From Thauera sp. GDN1 (lineage in GTDB: Bacteria > Pseudomonadota > Gammaproteobacteria > Burkholderiales > Rhodocyclaceae): 64,000 nucleotides of DNA. Made by a program: the position numbers and the translations under genes. A model generated the notes under the pieces. It saw nothing but the letters and a program-made list of their open reading frames with translations, made no database searches and was not told the origin of the DNA. Below, piece after piece: positions 17,442 through 27,000 of the stretch. Numbering within the stretch: position 1 is the stretch's first letter; each line of letters starts with the position of its first letter. The stretch spans positions 1,674,001 through 1,738,000 of the forward strand of contig NZ_CP097870.1 in the NCBI RefSeq assembly GCF_029223545.1, read 5' to 3'.

Positions 17442-18671
17442 TCACTTCGCGGCAGCGACGAAGTCGCCCTTTTCCATCAGCCAGGACACCAGGAAGCCGG
17501 CCAGCAGGCCCCAGAATGCCGCGCCGATGTTGAGCAGGCTGATGTCGGCCACGGTGACCAGCATGCTGATCAGCGCGCCGAGCGAGAACCTGCCGCCGAA
17601 GGACGACAGGAAGGCGCCCTGCAGCACGCGCAGCATCGCCAGTCCGCCCAGCACCATGATGAACTCGGGCGGGGCGGCCAGCATCAGGCCGGTGAAGGTG
17701 GGCGCCATCAGGCCGAACAGCACGCCGAAGGTGCCGAAGCACAGGGCGCCGATGTAGTGGCGTTCGCGCTCGCCCGAGGAGGTCAGCAATGCATTGGTCG
17801 GGCCGGTCAGGCAGGTGCTCACCGCGCCCACCGCCGCGCTGAAGGCGGCGCCGATACCGCATACCGCAGCGATGGTGTTCACCGGCGGCTCGTGCCCGGC
17901 CGCCTTCAGCACCGCTACGCCCTGGCCGTTCTGCACCACCAGCACGGTGATCGCCAGCGGCACCACCAGTTCCACCAGCGCCGCCACCGACCACACCGGG
18001 GCCTGCACCAGCGGCTGGGCGAAGGCGAAGCTGCCCAGGGTGCCGGCGTCGATGCGCCCGAGCACCGCGATCGCCAGCGCGCCGGCGAGCAGCGCGCCGA
18101 TCACCGGGGGGAGGCGTCGCCCCATGGCGGGGGAGGCCGACAGCAGCAGGAAGGCAAGCACCATCGGCCCGGCGATGGCCACGTCGGCGTGCAGCGCGCG
18201 CACCAAGTCGAGCCCGAAGCGCAGGAACACGCCCGCCACCATGCCCATCACGATCGGCATCGGCAGGGCCTGCATGAAGCGCTTGACCCAGCCGCTCAGG
18301 CCCATCAGCAGCACCAGGACGCTGGTGGCGTAGAAGGCGCCGATGACCTCGGCGAAGCTCAGGTGCTGCAGCGCAGGGCCCACCAGCACGGTGCCCGGAA
18401 TGGTCCATGCGAAGCCGAGCGGCATGCGGTAGCGCCAGCTCATCGCCAGGGTCAGCAGGCCGTTCACGAAGAACACGCCGAACACCCAGGACGCCAGTTC
18501 CGCCTGCGACAGGCCGCCGCGCGAACCCACCGCGAGGATGATCGCGACCGGGCCGGTGGCGGAGAAGATGAAACCGATCAGGCCGTTGGCGAGATAACCG
18601 GGGCCGATGTCGGCAAGCACGCGGCGCCAGCCGGGCGCCGACGCGGGGGGGCGTTCTAGGTGGGCGATCAT
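17442..18671 (-). CDS. benE: Benzoate/H+ symporter, BenE family
   Basis: The protein has 410 residues from the start at MIAHLERPP and carries about 12 hydrophobic segments. BenE hallmarks include ADIGPGYLANGLIGFIFSATGP, GFAWTIPGT and LTGPTNALLTSSG. It is predicted to import benzoate across the inner membrane. A longer start at 18728 adds 19 residues with no better ribosome site. It lies downstream of benR on the same strand, separated by about 125 bp. Confidence 0.9.
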   Translation of the reverse strand: MIAHLERPPASAPGWRRVLADIGPGYLANGLIGFIFSATGPVAIILAVGSRGGLSQAELASWVFGVFFVNGLLTLAMSWRYRMPLGFAWTIPGTVLVGPALQHLSFAEVIGAFYATSVLVLLMGLSGWVKRFMQALPMPIVMGMVAGVFLRFGLDLVRALHADVAIAGPMVLAFLLLSASPAMGRRLPPVIGALLAGALAIAVLGRIDAGTLGSFAFAQPLVQAPVWSVAALVELVVPLAITVLVVQNGQGVAVLKAAGHEPPVNTIAAVCGIGAAFSAAVGAVSTCLTGPTNALLTSSGERERHYIGALCFGTFGVLFGLMAPTFTGLMLAAPPEFIMVLGGLAMLRVLQGAFLSSFGGRFSLGALISMLVTVADISLLNIGAAFWGLLAGFLVSWLMEKGDFVAAAK

Positions 18672-18797
18672 CGGGAAAGGTGGAACGTGGGGAAAGAATC
18701 TGGCCGGGCGCAGTCCGTGCCACGGCATCCGCAGTCATCGCTGCGGTTTCTGCGTTCTCGTCGGTTCGGGGGCGAAAACCTTCGTGGGCCGCGTCCT

Positions 18798-19772
18798 TCA
18801 GCGTCCAGCCTGGGCCTGACGGCAGCGCATCGACTGCGAGGGCAGGACGCCATAGGCGGATTTGTACAGCTCGGAGAAGCGCCCGAGGTGGGTGAAGCCG
18901 TATTCGAGCGCCACCGCGGTGACGTTCGGACAGGGCTGGCAGGGGTCGTTCAGGACCGCGTGCACCTTCTCGAGCTTCTTCTGGCGCACGAAGTTCTTCG
19001 GCGTCGTCCGTACGTTCTTCTCGAACAGCATGTAGAGCGAACGCAGGCTCAGGCCGGCGTACTGGGCAAGCTGGTCGGCGCCGAGCTCGAGCTTGATGTT
19101 GCGCTCGATGTAATTGACCAGGCGCTCGAAGTTCGGGGCATGCTGGGTCGGCGTGACCATGCTGGCGTTGTGCTTGAGCAGCACCATCAGCTTGGTCGTC
19201 ACCACACGGTTGTAGTGCTGCAGCAGCTGCGGCGTGGCCATGCTCGACTCGGCCTCCGCGCACAGCAGGCGCAACAGCAGCAGCAGGCTGTCGATGTCCT
19301 CGAACTTGTGCGGCTCGGGGCTGAACTTGATGCGCTCGTTGGGCTTGAACCAGCGGTGCTCGGCACAGGTGTCGTCGAGCATCGAGGACGGGATGCGGAG
19401 GATGAACTTCTCGCAGTCGTCCGAGTAGGTGAGGTCGAGCGGGTCGTCCGGGTTGATCACCAGCACGTGGCCTGCGGGCAGGTCGAGCGTGGTGTGGGCG
19501 AGCCGGTAGCTGCAATGCCCCTGGAGGATGAACTGGGCGTGGTAGATGTCGCCGAGACCCTCCGAGACGATGCGCGCCTGGGCGCCGTAGCGCAGGCGGC
19601 ACAGATCTAGGGTGCCGGCGCGGCGGTGGCTGAGCGAGGCGGTGGCAGCGCCGCCGTTGGACAGGCGCAGGCTGTGGGTGCCCACGTTCTCGCGTACGTA
19701 TTCGGACACCTGGAAGGGGTTGGCGGCGGCGAAGACCTTGCTGGAACCGTCGAGGAACTGGAAGGCCATCAT
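18798..19772 (-). CDS. benR: AraC/XylS-family activator of benzoate genes
   Basis: The protein has 324 residues. The N-terminal domain resembles the BenR/XylS effector domain (YVRENVGTHSLRLS, NPDDPLDLTYSDDCEKFI). The C-terminal double helix-turn-helix includes LGADQLAQYAGLSLRSLYML and ALEYGFTHLGRFSELYKSAYG. It is predicted to activate the benA promoter on sensing benzoate. Sites of the XylS type (TGCA-N6-GGATA) occur upstream of benA. The ATG at 19772 is chosen because GGAGG lies 5 bases upstream; the GTG at 19784 would overlap that site. Confidence 0.9.
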   Translation of the reverse strand: MMAFQFLDGSSKVFAAANPFQVSEYVRENVGTHSLRLSNGGAATASLSHRRAGTLDLCRLRYGAQARIVSEGLGDIYHAQFILQGHCSYRLAHTTLDLPAGHVLVINPDDPLDLTYSDDCEKFILRIPSSMLDDTCAEHRWFKPNERIKFSPEPHKFEDIDSLLLLLRLLCAEAESSMATPQLLQHYNRVVTTKLMVLLKHNASMVTPTQHAPNFERLVNYIERNIKLELGADQLAQYAGLSLRSLYMLFEKNVRTTPKNFVRQKKLEKVHAVLNDPCQPCPNVTAVALEYGFTHLGRFSELYKSAYGVLPSQSMRCRQAQAGR

Positions 19773-19900
19773 GCGGTCCTCCACAGGGCTGCGGTGGCGT
19801 GCGTTTGAATCCGACGTACCTTGCTCATGGGCTTCTCCTCTCCGCCAGGGGTGCAGGCTGGCATTTTTTGCTCGATGTCGGCTTCTTTTCTGGCGCGATC

Positions 19901-19924
19901 ATCGAGATAAATTGGAATCTCGAT
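19901..19924. promoter_or_regulatory. Spaced inverted repeat upstream of benR
   Basis: ATCGAGAT at 19901-19908 and its exact reverse complement ATCTCGAT at 19917-19924 flank an 8-bp spacer, about 130 bp upstream of benR. The half-site ATCTCGA also occurs in the five TCTCGAGA palindromes, but here the halves are moved apart. It could be an operator for benR; no protein is assigned. Confidence 0.4.
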
Positions 19925-20005
19925 TTTATGGCTTGGGAAAAGGGAAGTCTATACACGCATGAAGAAATTATTTTTATAGTCGACCGGCGCCTGTGTGCCA
20001 AGGAC

Positions 20006-20040
20006 GAAAAAAAGCCGCACTGCATCGCTGCAGTGCGGCC
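20006..20040 (-). terminator. Terminator of the benABCD operon
   Basis: GCCGCACTGCA and TGCAGTGCGGC form an 11-bp perfect stem with loop TCGC. An A run on the left reads as a U run on the minus strand. It sits about 35 bp after the benD stop, between benD and benR. Confidence 0.85.
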
Positions 20041-20073
20041 AGAGCGTCCGAGGAGAGGGAGAGGACGCGGGGA

Positions 20074-20850
20074 TCAGCCCAGGTCGCCGCCGCCGACCGG
20101 CACGATCGTACCGGTGATGTAGGCGGCGTCGTCGGAGGCGAGGAACAGGATCGGATCGGCCTGCTCGTCGAGCGTGCCGTAGCGCTTCATCAGGCTGCTG
20201 TCGATCGACTGGGTGTAGATCTGCTTGTACCAGAGCTTTTCCTGCTCGCTCTGCTCCTGCGTGTTGCGCGGCACCAGGCGGGGCGGGGCCTCGGTGGCAC
20301 CGGGCGCGGTGGCATTGACGCGGATGCCGCGCTCGGCGGTCTCGAAGGCGAGGCAGGCGGTGAGCGCATTGACGCCGCCCTTGGCCGCGCCATAGGGCAC
20401 GCGGTTGACGCCGCGGGTGGCGATCGAGGACACGTTGACGATCGAGCCCTTGCCGTTCGCCAGCATGTGGGGCAGGGCCGCACGGCAGCACCACAGGGTC
20501 GGGAAAAGCGAGCGCCGCACCTCGGCCTCGATCTCGTTCTCCTGGTAGTGCTCGTAGGGCTTGGTCCAGATCGTGCCGCCGACGTTGTTGATCAGGATGT
20601 CGATGCGGCCGAACTTCTCGACTGCGGCATCCATGACGCGCTGGCACTCGGCGAACTGCTCGAGGTCGGCCGTGAGGCTCAGCACCTCGACCTTCGCCGA
20701 CAGCTCCTTGGCCACTTCGTGAACGAGCTCCGAGCGGTCGACCAGCACCAGGGTGCCCTTTTCCTTGGCCATCTTCTCGGCGACGCGCTTGCCGATGCCC
20801 TGTGCGGCACCGGTGATCACGGCCACTTTCTTCTTGAAACGGTTTGCCAT
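20074..20850 (-). CDS. benD: Benzoate cis-diol dehydrogenase (BenD)
   Basis: The protein has 258 residues and is a short-chain dehydrogenase. It oxidises 1,6-dihydroxycyclohexa-2,4-diene-1-carboxylate with NAD+, releasing CO2 and giving catechol. It has the cofactor motif TGAAQGIG, NNVGG, and the catalytic S..YxxxK in VSSIATRGVNRVPYGAAKGG. AGGAG precedes the ATG. It is the last gene of benABCD, 27 bp after benC. Confidence 0.94.
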   Translation of the reverse strand: MANRFKKKVAVITGAAQGIGKRVAEKMAKEKGTLVLVDRSELVHEVAKELSAKVEVLSLTADLEQFAECQRVMDAAVEKFGRIDILINNVGGTIWTKPYEHYQENEIEAEVRRSLFPTLWCCRAALPHMLANGKGSIVNVSSIATRGVNRVPYGAAKGGVNALTACLAFETAERGIRVNATAPGATEAPPRLVPRNTQEQSEQEKLWYKQIYTQSIDSSLMKRYGTLDEQADPILFLASDDAAYITGTIVPVGGGDLG

Positions 20851-20877
20851 TGTCGCTCCTGACGGGATGGGCAGCGC

Positions 20878-21888
20878 TCAGACGCTGGCGGCGAACTTCT
20901 CGTAGTGGAAGCTGTTCGGTTCGACCTTGCGCTCGCGCAGGTCGTGGGCCACGGCCTCGACCATCGGCGGGGGGCCGCACAGGTAGATGTCCACGTTGCC
21001 TTCGTTGAGGTGCGTGGGCTCGATGTGGGCGGTGACGTAGCCCTTCTTCGGCCAGCTGCTGTCGTCGGCGACCACGCACACGTCGTAGCTGAAGTTCGGC
21101 AGCGCGGCCTTGAAGGCATCCAGGCGCTCGAGCTCGACCACGTCGGCGTCGGTGTTGACGCCGTAGATGAGGTGGATCGGGTGCGCGCTGCCACCGCCGG
21201 CGACGACCTTGTCGAGCATGGCGAGGAAGGGCGCGAGGCCGGTGCCGCCGGCGAGCATCAGCACCGGGCGGGCGACGTCGCGCAGGTAGAAGCTGCCGAT
21301 CGGGCCGGCCAGCTTGATGGTGTCGCCAGCCTTCGCGGCGCCGGTGAGGTAGCCGCTCATCAGGCCGTTGGGCACGTTGCGGATCAGGAAGCTGACCTTG
21401 CCCGCGGCCGGCATCGAGCTGAACGAGTAGGCGCGCGTCTGTTCGGTGCCGGGCACGGTGAGGTTGGCGTACTGGCCGGGCAGGAAGGCGAGCTTGGCGA
21501 TGCCTTCGCCCTCGATCACCAGGGAGAGCGTGCTCGGCGACAGCTGGCGCACTTCGGCCACGGTGGCGGTGAGGGTGGCGTGCTTGATCTTGCACACTTC
21601 GGACGAGGCGGGGATGTTCACCACGCAGTCGCTCTTGGGGTGCATCTGGCAGGTGAGGACGTAGCCGAGCTTGGCCTCTTCCTCGCTCATCGCGTCGTCG
21701 ATGTAGAAGCCGAGCTCGTACTGGCCGGATTCGGCCTTGCACTTGCACGCGCCACAGGCGCCGTCGCGGCAGTCGATGGGCACGTTGACGCCCTGGCGAT
21801 AGGCCGCATCGGCCACGGTCTCGGTGGCGTTGCAGTCGATGAAGCGGGTTACGCCGTCCTCGAAGTTCAGCGCGATCTTGAATGTCAT
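20878..21888 (-). CDS. benC: Benzoate 1,2-dioxygenase reductase
   Basis: The protein has 336 residues. An N-terminal chloroplast-type ferredoxin has cluster cysteines C40, C45, C48 and C80. A FAD domain (RAYSFSSMP) and an NAD domain (GGTGLAPF, CGPPPM) follow. It passes NADH electrons to the BenAB oxygenase. GGAGAGA precedes the ATG. It lies between benB and benD. Confidence 0.95.
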   Translation of the reverse strand: MTFKIALNFEDGVTRFIDCNATETVADAAYRQGVNVPIDCRDGACGACKCKAESGQYELGFYIDDAMSEEEAKLGYVLTCQMHPKSDCVVNIPASSEVCKIKHATLTATVAEVRQLSPSTLSLVIEGEGIAKLAFLPGQYANLTVPGTEQTRAYSFSSMPAAGKVSFLIRNVPNGLMSGYLTGAAKAGDTIKLAGPIGSFYLRDVARPVLMLAGGTGLAPFLAMLDKVVAGGGSAHPIHLIYGVNTDADVVELERLDAFKAALPNFSYDVCVVADDSSWPKKGYVTAHIEPTHLNEGNVDIYLCGPPPMVEAVAHDLRERKVEPNSFHYEKFAASV

Positions 21889-21952
21889 GGTTGTCTCTCC
21901 GGGTGGGGCGGGGTCGCCGGGGGCCGCGGTGGGCGGCGCCCCGCCCTCGTTG

Positions 21953-22441
21953 TCAGATGTGATAAACGTCGATGACGTGGCGGATGTAGTCGGTCTTCAG
22001 GACGACCTTCTTGTCCTTGATGATCGGGCTCGCACCGGACACGTCCAGGGTGTAGAAGCTGGTGCCGCAGAAGTGGTCGGTGTGGTTGTAGCGCACGCTC
22101 ATGGTGTGCCAGTTGAAACGCAGCTTGACCGTCTTGTCGTCCTGCTCGAGCACCTCGATGTTGCTCAGGTGGTGGTTCGTGCGGGTGTCGGGGATGGTCG
22201 CGCTCGAGCGCTCGGTGCGGATGCGGAACACGCGGTCTTCCAGGCCGGCACGACGGCCGTACCAGATCAGCGAGATCTCGGACTGCGGGTCTTCGGTCAG
22301 CTCGCCGTCATCGTCCCAGGCCGGCATCCAGAAGGTGCAGTTCTCGTCGTACATCGCCAGCCAGCTGTCCCAGTCGCGCTCGTCCAGGTAACGGGCTTCG
22401 CGGTACAGGAAGGCGCACAGGTTCTCGTAGGAAATGCTCAT
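21953..22441 (-). CDS. benB: Benzoate 1,2-dioxygenase small subunit
   Basis: The protein has 162 residues with the SnoaL/NTF2-like fold of ring-hydroxylating dioxygenase beta subunits (AFLYREARYLDERDWDSWLA, DDDGELTEDPQSEISLIWY). It is the structural partner of BenA in the alpha3-beta3 oxygenase. It starts 15 bp after the benA stop. Confidence 0.95.
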   Translation of the reverse strand: MSISYENLCAFLYREARYLDERDWDSWLAMYDENCTFWMPAWDDDGELTEDPQSEISLIWYGRRAGLEDRVFRIRTERSSATIPDTRTNHHLSNIEVLEQDDKTVKLRFNWHTMSVRYNHTDHFCGTSFYTLDVSGASPIIKDKKVVLKTDYIRHVIDVYHI

Positions 22442-22456
22442 GTCGTGGGTCTCCGT

Positions 22457-23797
22457 TCAGGCGTTCTGTTCTTTGGCCGCGACGGCCTTGCGAATCTCTT
22501 CCAGCCAGTAGGTGTGCTGGGCGACGTACAGGCCTTCGTCCTCGGTCTTGATGCCCGACAGGATGGGCTTGAGATCGATCTTGTCGGCTTCCTCGTCCGG
22601 GCCTTCGACCCAGTGCTCGGCGCCGCGCGACATGTCGTTCCATTCCAGGTACTTGCCGGCGAAGCCTTCCTGGCAGGCGCGGAATTCTTCGAGATCGTCC
22701 GGCGTGGCCATGCCCGAGGCGTTGAAGAAGTCCTCGTACTGGCGGATGCGGCGCGCACGCGCTTCGGCAGACTCGCCCTTGGGGGCGATGCAGTAGATGG
22801 TGACTTCGGTGCGATTGACGTCGAGCGGGCGGAACACGCGGATCTGCGAGCTGAACTGGTCCATCAGGTACACGTTCGGGTACAGGCACAGGTTGCGCGA
22901 GTTGCCGATCATCCAGTCGGCCTTGGCTTCGCCGAACTCGGCCACCAGGCGGTCGCGCTGTTCCATCAGCGGACGGTCTTCCGGGTTGTCCCAGCGCGTC
23001 CACAGCAGCAGGTGGCCGTTCTCGAACGAGTACGAGCCGCCGCCCTTCTTGGCCCAGCCGCCGGCGCTCATCGCCTTGATGTCGTCGCCCGCGTCACGGC
23101 TCTTGCGCTGCGCCTGGGTGGCGGCGTAGTTCCAGTGCGTGGCGGTGACGTGGTAGCCGTCGGCGCCGTTCTCGGCCTGCAGCTTCCAGTTGCCTTCATA
23201 CACGTAGGTCGAGGCGCCGCGCAGCACTTCCAGGCCCTCGGGCGACTGGTCCACGACCATGTCGATGATCTTCTTCGATTCGCCCAGGTAGTCCTCGAGC
23301 GACTGCACGTCCGGGTTCAGGCTGCCGAACAGGAAACCGCGGTAGGACTCGAAGCGCGCGATCTTCTTCAGGTCGTGCGAGCCGTCGCAGTTGAAGCTGG
23401 CCGGATAGCCGGTCTCGCCCGGGTCCTTGATCTTCAGGAGCTTGCCCGAGTTGTTGAAGGTCCAGCCGTGGAACGGGCAGGTGTAGGTGGCCTTGTTGCC
23501 GTGCTTGAAGCGGGCCAGCGTCGCGCCGCGGTGAGCGCAGGCGTTGATGAAGCAGTTGAGCTGGTTGTCCTTGTTGCGGGTGATGAACACCGGCTGACGA
23601 CCGATCTTGGTCGTGTAGTAGTCGTTGATCTTGGGCAGCTGGCTCTCGTGGGCGAGGTAAATCCAGTTGCCTTCGAAGATGTGCTCCATCTCGAGCTCGA
23701 ACAGCTCCTTGTTGGTGAACATCTCCCGCTTGCAGCGGAACAGGCCCTGTTCCTTGTCCTTTTGAATCAGTGAGTCCAGATATTCCGAGGTGATCAT
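22457..23797 (-). CDS. benA: Benzoate 1,2-dioxygenase large subunit
   Basis: The protein has 446 residues and is a Rieske non-haem iron oxygenase. The Rieske ligands are C87 and H89 (CAHRG) and C107 and H110 (CPFHGW). The catalytic iron site has H216 and H221 ([10 protein letters not shown]), with the bridging D213. It converts benzoate to the 1,2-cis-dihydrodiol. It is the first gene of benABCD, with CAGGAG before the ATG. The divergent gap to the right holds XylS-type boxes. Confidence 0.96.
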   Translation of the reverse strand: MITSEYLDSLIQKDKEQGLFRCKREMFTNKELFELEMEHIFEGNWIYLAHESQLPKINDYYTTKIGRQPVFITRNKDNQLNCFINACAHRGATLARFKHGNKATYTCPFHGWTFNNSGKLLKIKDPGETGYPASFNCDGSHDLKKIARFESYRGFLFGSLNPDVQSLEDYLGESKKIIDMVVDQSPEGLEVLRGASTYVYEGNWKLQAENGADGYHVTATHWNYAATQAQRKSRDAGDDIKAMSAGGWAKKGGGSYSFENGHLLLWTRWDNPEDRPLMEQRDRLVAEFGEAKADWMIGNSRNLCLYPNVYLMDQFSSQIRVFRPLDVNRTEVTIYCIAPKGESAEARARRIRQYEDFFNASGMATPDDLEEFRACQEGFAGKYLEWNDMSRGAEHWVEGPDEEADKIDLKPILSGIKTEDEGLYVAQHTYWLEEIRKAVAAKEQNA

Positions 23798-23863
23798 CGC
23801 CAGAGTCTCCTGTGTTGTCTGATGCGCGGAACCCGCATCGTAGGGAGGACGAAGGGCGCGAAA

Positions 23864-23900
23864 TATCCACTTCTTGCACGACTGCTATCCACTCTCTGCA
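23864..23900 (-). promoter_or_regulatory. Double BenR/XylS box for benA
   Basis: Read on the minus strand there are two TGCA-N6-GGATA boxes, at 23886-23900 and 23864-23878, 22 bp apart. This is the tandem layout of XylS/BenR-activated promoters. TACGAT at 23837-23842 is a fair -10, spaced 17 bp from a -35 position overlapping the proximal box. The gene served is benA at 23797. Confidence 0.7.
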
Positions 23901-23913
23901 GTGCGGTCTTTGC

Positions 23914-23950
23914 TGCACAAAGCGGATAGTGGTCGTGCACGAAGTGGATA
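23914..23950 (+). promoter_or_regulatory. Double BenR/XylS box for the oxidoreductase operon
   Basis: TGCA-N6-GGATA occurs on the plus strand at 23914-23928 and again at 23936-23950, also 22 bp apart. It mirrors the pair that serves benA. TAATCT at 23972-23977 lies where a -10 would be expected by the same geometry. The gene served is the oxidoreductase at 24076. Confidence 0.7.
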
Positions 23951-24075
23951 TTGCCGCCTGTCTGCTGCCCCTAATCTGCGATCCAGATCATTCCGGTGCG
24001 CCGCCTTGCGCGGCCGGGGTAGAAACCAACAAGGACCCCGTTTCGGGGCAGAGAGATAAAAGGGGAAGGGCAGAC

Positions 24076-27000
24076 ATGTCATCCGGCAAGAACGTGGTCA
24101 CTCCATTCAGCCAGGAAGAGGGCGAAATCCACCTGGGCGGTATCGATGCGATCGTCCGCCTGACGCTCGACCAGGTGCGCACCGACGCCCGTCGCGGGCT
24201 CAAGACCGGCATGTTCGTGTCCGGCTACCGCGGCTCCCCCGTCGGCATGCTCGACGCCGCGCTGATCAAGCAGCAGAAGCTGCTGCTGCAGCATCACATC
24301 CACTTCGTCGACGGCATCAACGAGGACCTCGCCGCCACCGCGGTGTGGGGCACGCAGATGCTGCACACCGTCGGCAAGCAGAAGTTCGACGGCGTCACCG
24401 GCATATGGTACGGCAAGGCGCCGGGCGTGGACCGCTCCGGCGACGCGCTCAAGCACGCCAACTACACCGGCATCGCCAAGAATGGCGGCGTGCTGGCGAT
24501 CGCCGGCGACGACCCGAGCTGCAAGAGCTCCTCGCTGTGCTCGCAGTCCGAACCCATGCTCTACCACGTCGGCATCCCCTCGCTGTACCCGGGCAACGTC
24601 CAGGAGATCCTCGACTACGGCCTGCACGGCTACCAGATGTCGCGCCTGGCCGGCCTGTGGGCGGGCATGAAGATCGTCACCAACGTCGCCGACGGCACCG
24701 GCACCGCCAATGTGTCGCCCGATCGCCTGAACTTCGTCACCCCCGACCTCGAGTTCGACGGCAAGCTGTTCACGCCCAACATGAACCTGGGCATGAACGT
24801 GCGCGTCGAGGCGCTGGAGATGGAGCAGTCGCTGTACACCCGCCGTCTCGAGGTGGCCAAGCGCTACGCCCGCGCCAACAACCTGAACAACGTCGTCTTC
24901 CCCAACCCCGACGCCTGGATCGGCATCATCACCGCCGGCAAGACCTACAACGACCTCAACCAGGCCTTCCTCGAGATGGGCCTGGACGAGGCGGCGCTGC
25001 GTCGCTACGGCATCCGCATCCTGAAGATGGGCATGCTGTTCCCGATGGAACCGACCATCGTGCGCGAGTTCGCACAGGGTCTGGAAGAGATCTTCGTCAT
25101 CGAGGAAAAGCGTCCCTTCCTCGAGATGTTCGCCAAGCAGATCCTCTACGGCATGGCCAACGCGCCGCGCATCGTCGGCAAGTTCGACGAGGAAGAGAAG
25201 GAGCTGCTGCCGCACTACGGCGAGTTCGAGTCCGACACCATCGTGCGCGCGCTTCTGAAGCGCCTGTCGCGCAAGACCCGCATCGAATCGGCCGAGAACT
25301 GGCTCAAGCGCCTGGACGAGATCCACTCGCGCAACAAGCTGCCGACCGCGGTGCGTACCGCCTGGTTCTGCTCGGGCTGTCCGCACAACTCCTCCACCCA
25401 GGCGCCGGACGGCAGCATCGTGTCGGCGGGCATCGGCTGCCACACGATGGCGATGTGGATGGGCCGCAACGTGGTCATGGGCACCCACATGGGCGCCGAG
25501 GGCACGCAGTGGATCGGCATGGCGCCCTTCACCGAGGCGGAGCACATCTTCCAGAACATGGGTGACGGCACCTACGCCCACTCGGGCAGCCTGGCGATCC
25601 GCTACGCGGCCTCGACCGGTGTGAACATCACCTTCAAGCTGCTGCGCAACGCCCACACCTCGATGACCGGCGGCCAGGCCATCCAGGGCGAGGTGCCGGT
25701 GACCAACATGGTCTCCGACCTGCTCGCCAACGGCGTCAAGAAGATCATCGTCACCACCGACGACCCCTCGCGCTTCAACGGCGTGCAGCTGCCCGGCGGC
25801 ACCGAGGTCTGGCATCGCGACCGCCTCGACGAGGCGCAGAAGGTCCTCGCCGCCACTCCGGGCTGTACCGTGCTGCTGCACGACCAGGAGTGCGCCGCCG
25901 AACTGCGCCGTGCGCGCAGCCGCGGCAAGGCCGACGAGCCGGCCGAGGTCACCGTCATCAACGAGCGCGTGTGCGAAGGCTGCGGCGACTGCGGCGAGAA
26001 GTCGAACTGCATGTCGGTCGAGCCGGTGCAGACCGAGTTCGGCCGCAAGACCCGCATCCACCAGTCCTCGTGCAACAAGGACTTCAGCTGCGTGAAGGGC
26101 TTCTGCCCGTCCTTCCTGACCATCACCCCGAACCCGGCGCCGGCCAGCGAGGGCGCGCCCAAGAAGAAAAAGGGCCGCATCCCGGCGCTCGAGCGCGAGC
26201 TGCCGACGCCGGTCAAGAAGGTGGACGACAGCCTGGGCTTCGGCATCCACGTCATGGGCATCGGCGGCACCGGCTCGGTGACCGTGGTGGCGACGCTGGC
26301 GCGTGCTGCCCGCCTCGAAGGCAAGCACGTGATCGGCCTCGACCAGACCGGTCTGGCGCAGAAGGGCGGCGCGGTGATCTCCGACATCAAGATCACCCAC
26401 GCCCCGTTCAAGGGTTCGAACAAGATCTCGGACGGCCGTGCCGACCTCTATCTGGGCTTCGACATCCTCAACGCCACCGATCCGAAGAACCTCGACAAGT
26501 GCAATCCGGAACGCACCATCGCGGTCGTGTCCACCACCCAGACCCCGACCGGGCAGATGGTGACCAACCGCAAGGCGCTGTTCCCGGCGACCAACGGCCT
26601 CACCGCCGGCATCGACCGCGTCACCCGCCAGGAGCACAACGTCTTCCTCGACGGCGAGGCGCTGGCCGCGGGCCTGTTCGGCGACGCGATGGCGACCAAC
26701 AACTTCATGGTCGGCGTGGCCTTCCAGGCCGGCACCATCCCGCTCAAGGCGGAGTCGATCGAAGAGGCCATCCGCCTGTCGGGCGTGGCGGTCGACATGA
26801 GCCTGGCGGCCTTCCGCTGGGGCCGCATGGCGGTGGTCGATCGCGCCTTCGTCGAAGCCGAGGTCGGTCGCCAGAAGACCGGCGGTGCCGTGGTCACGCT
26901 GCACAAGAAGCCGCAACTGTCGGCGGCCGCGAAGGCGATCGTCGATTCGATCGGCGCCGACGGCGAAGTCCGCCGCCTGGTCGAGATCCGTGTGCCCGAG

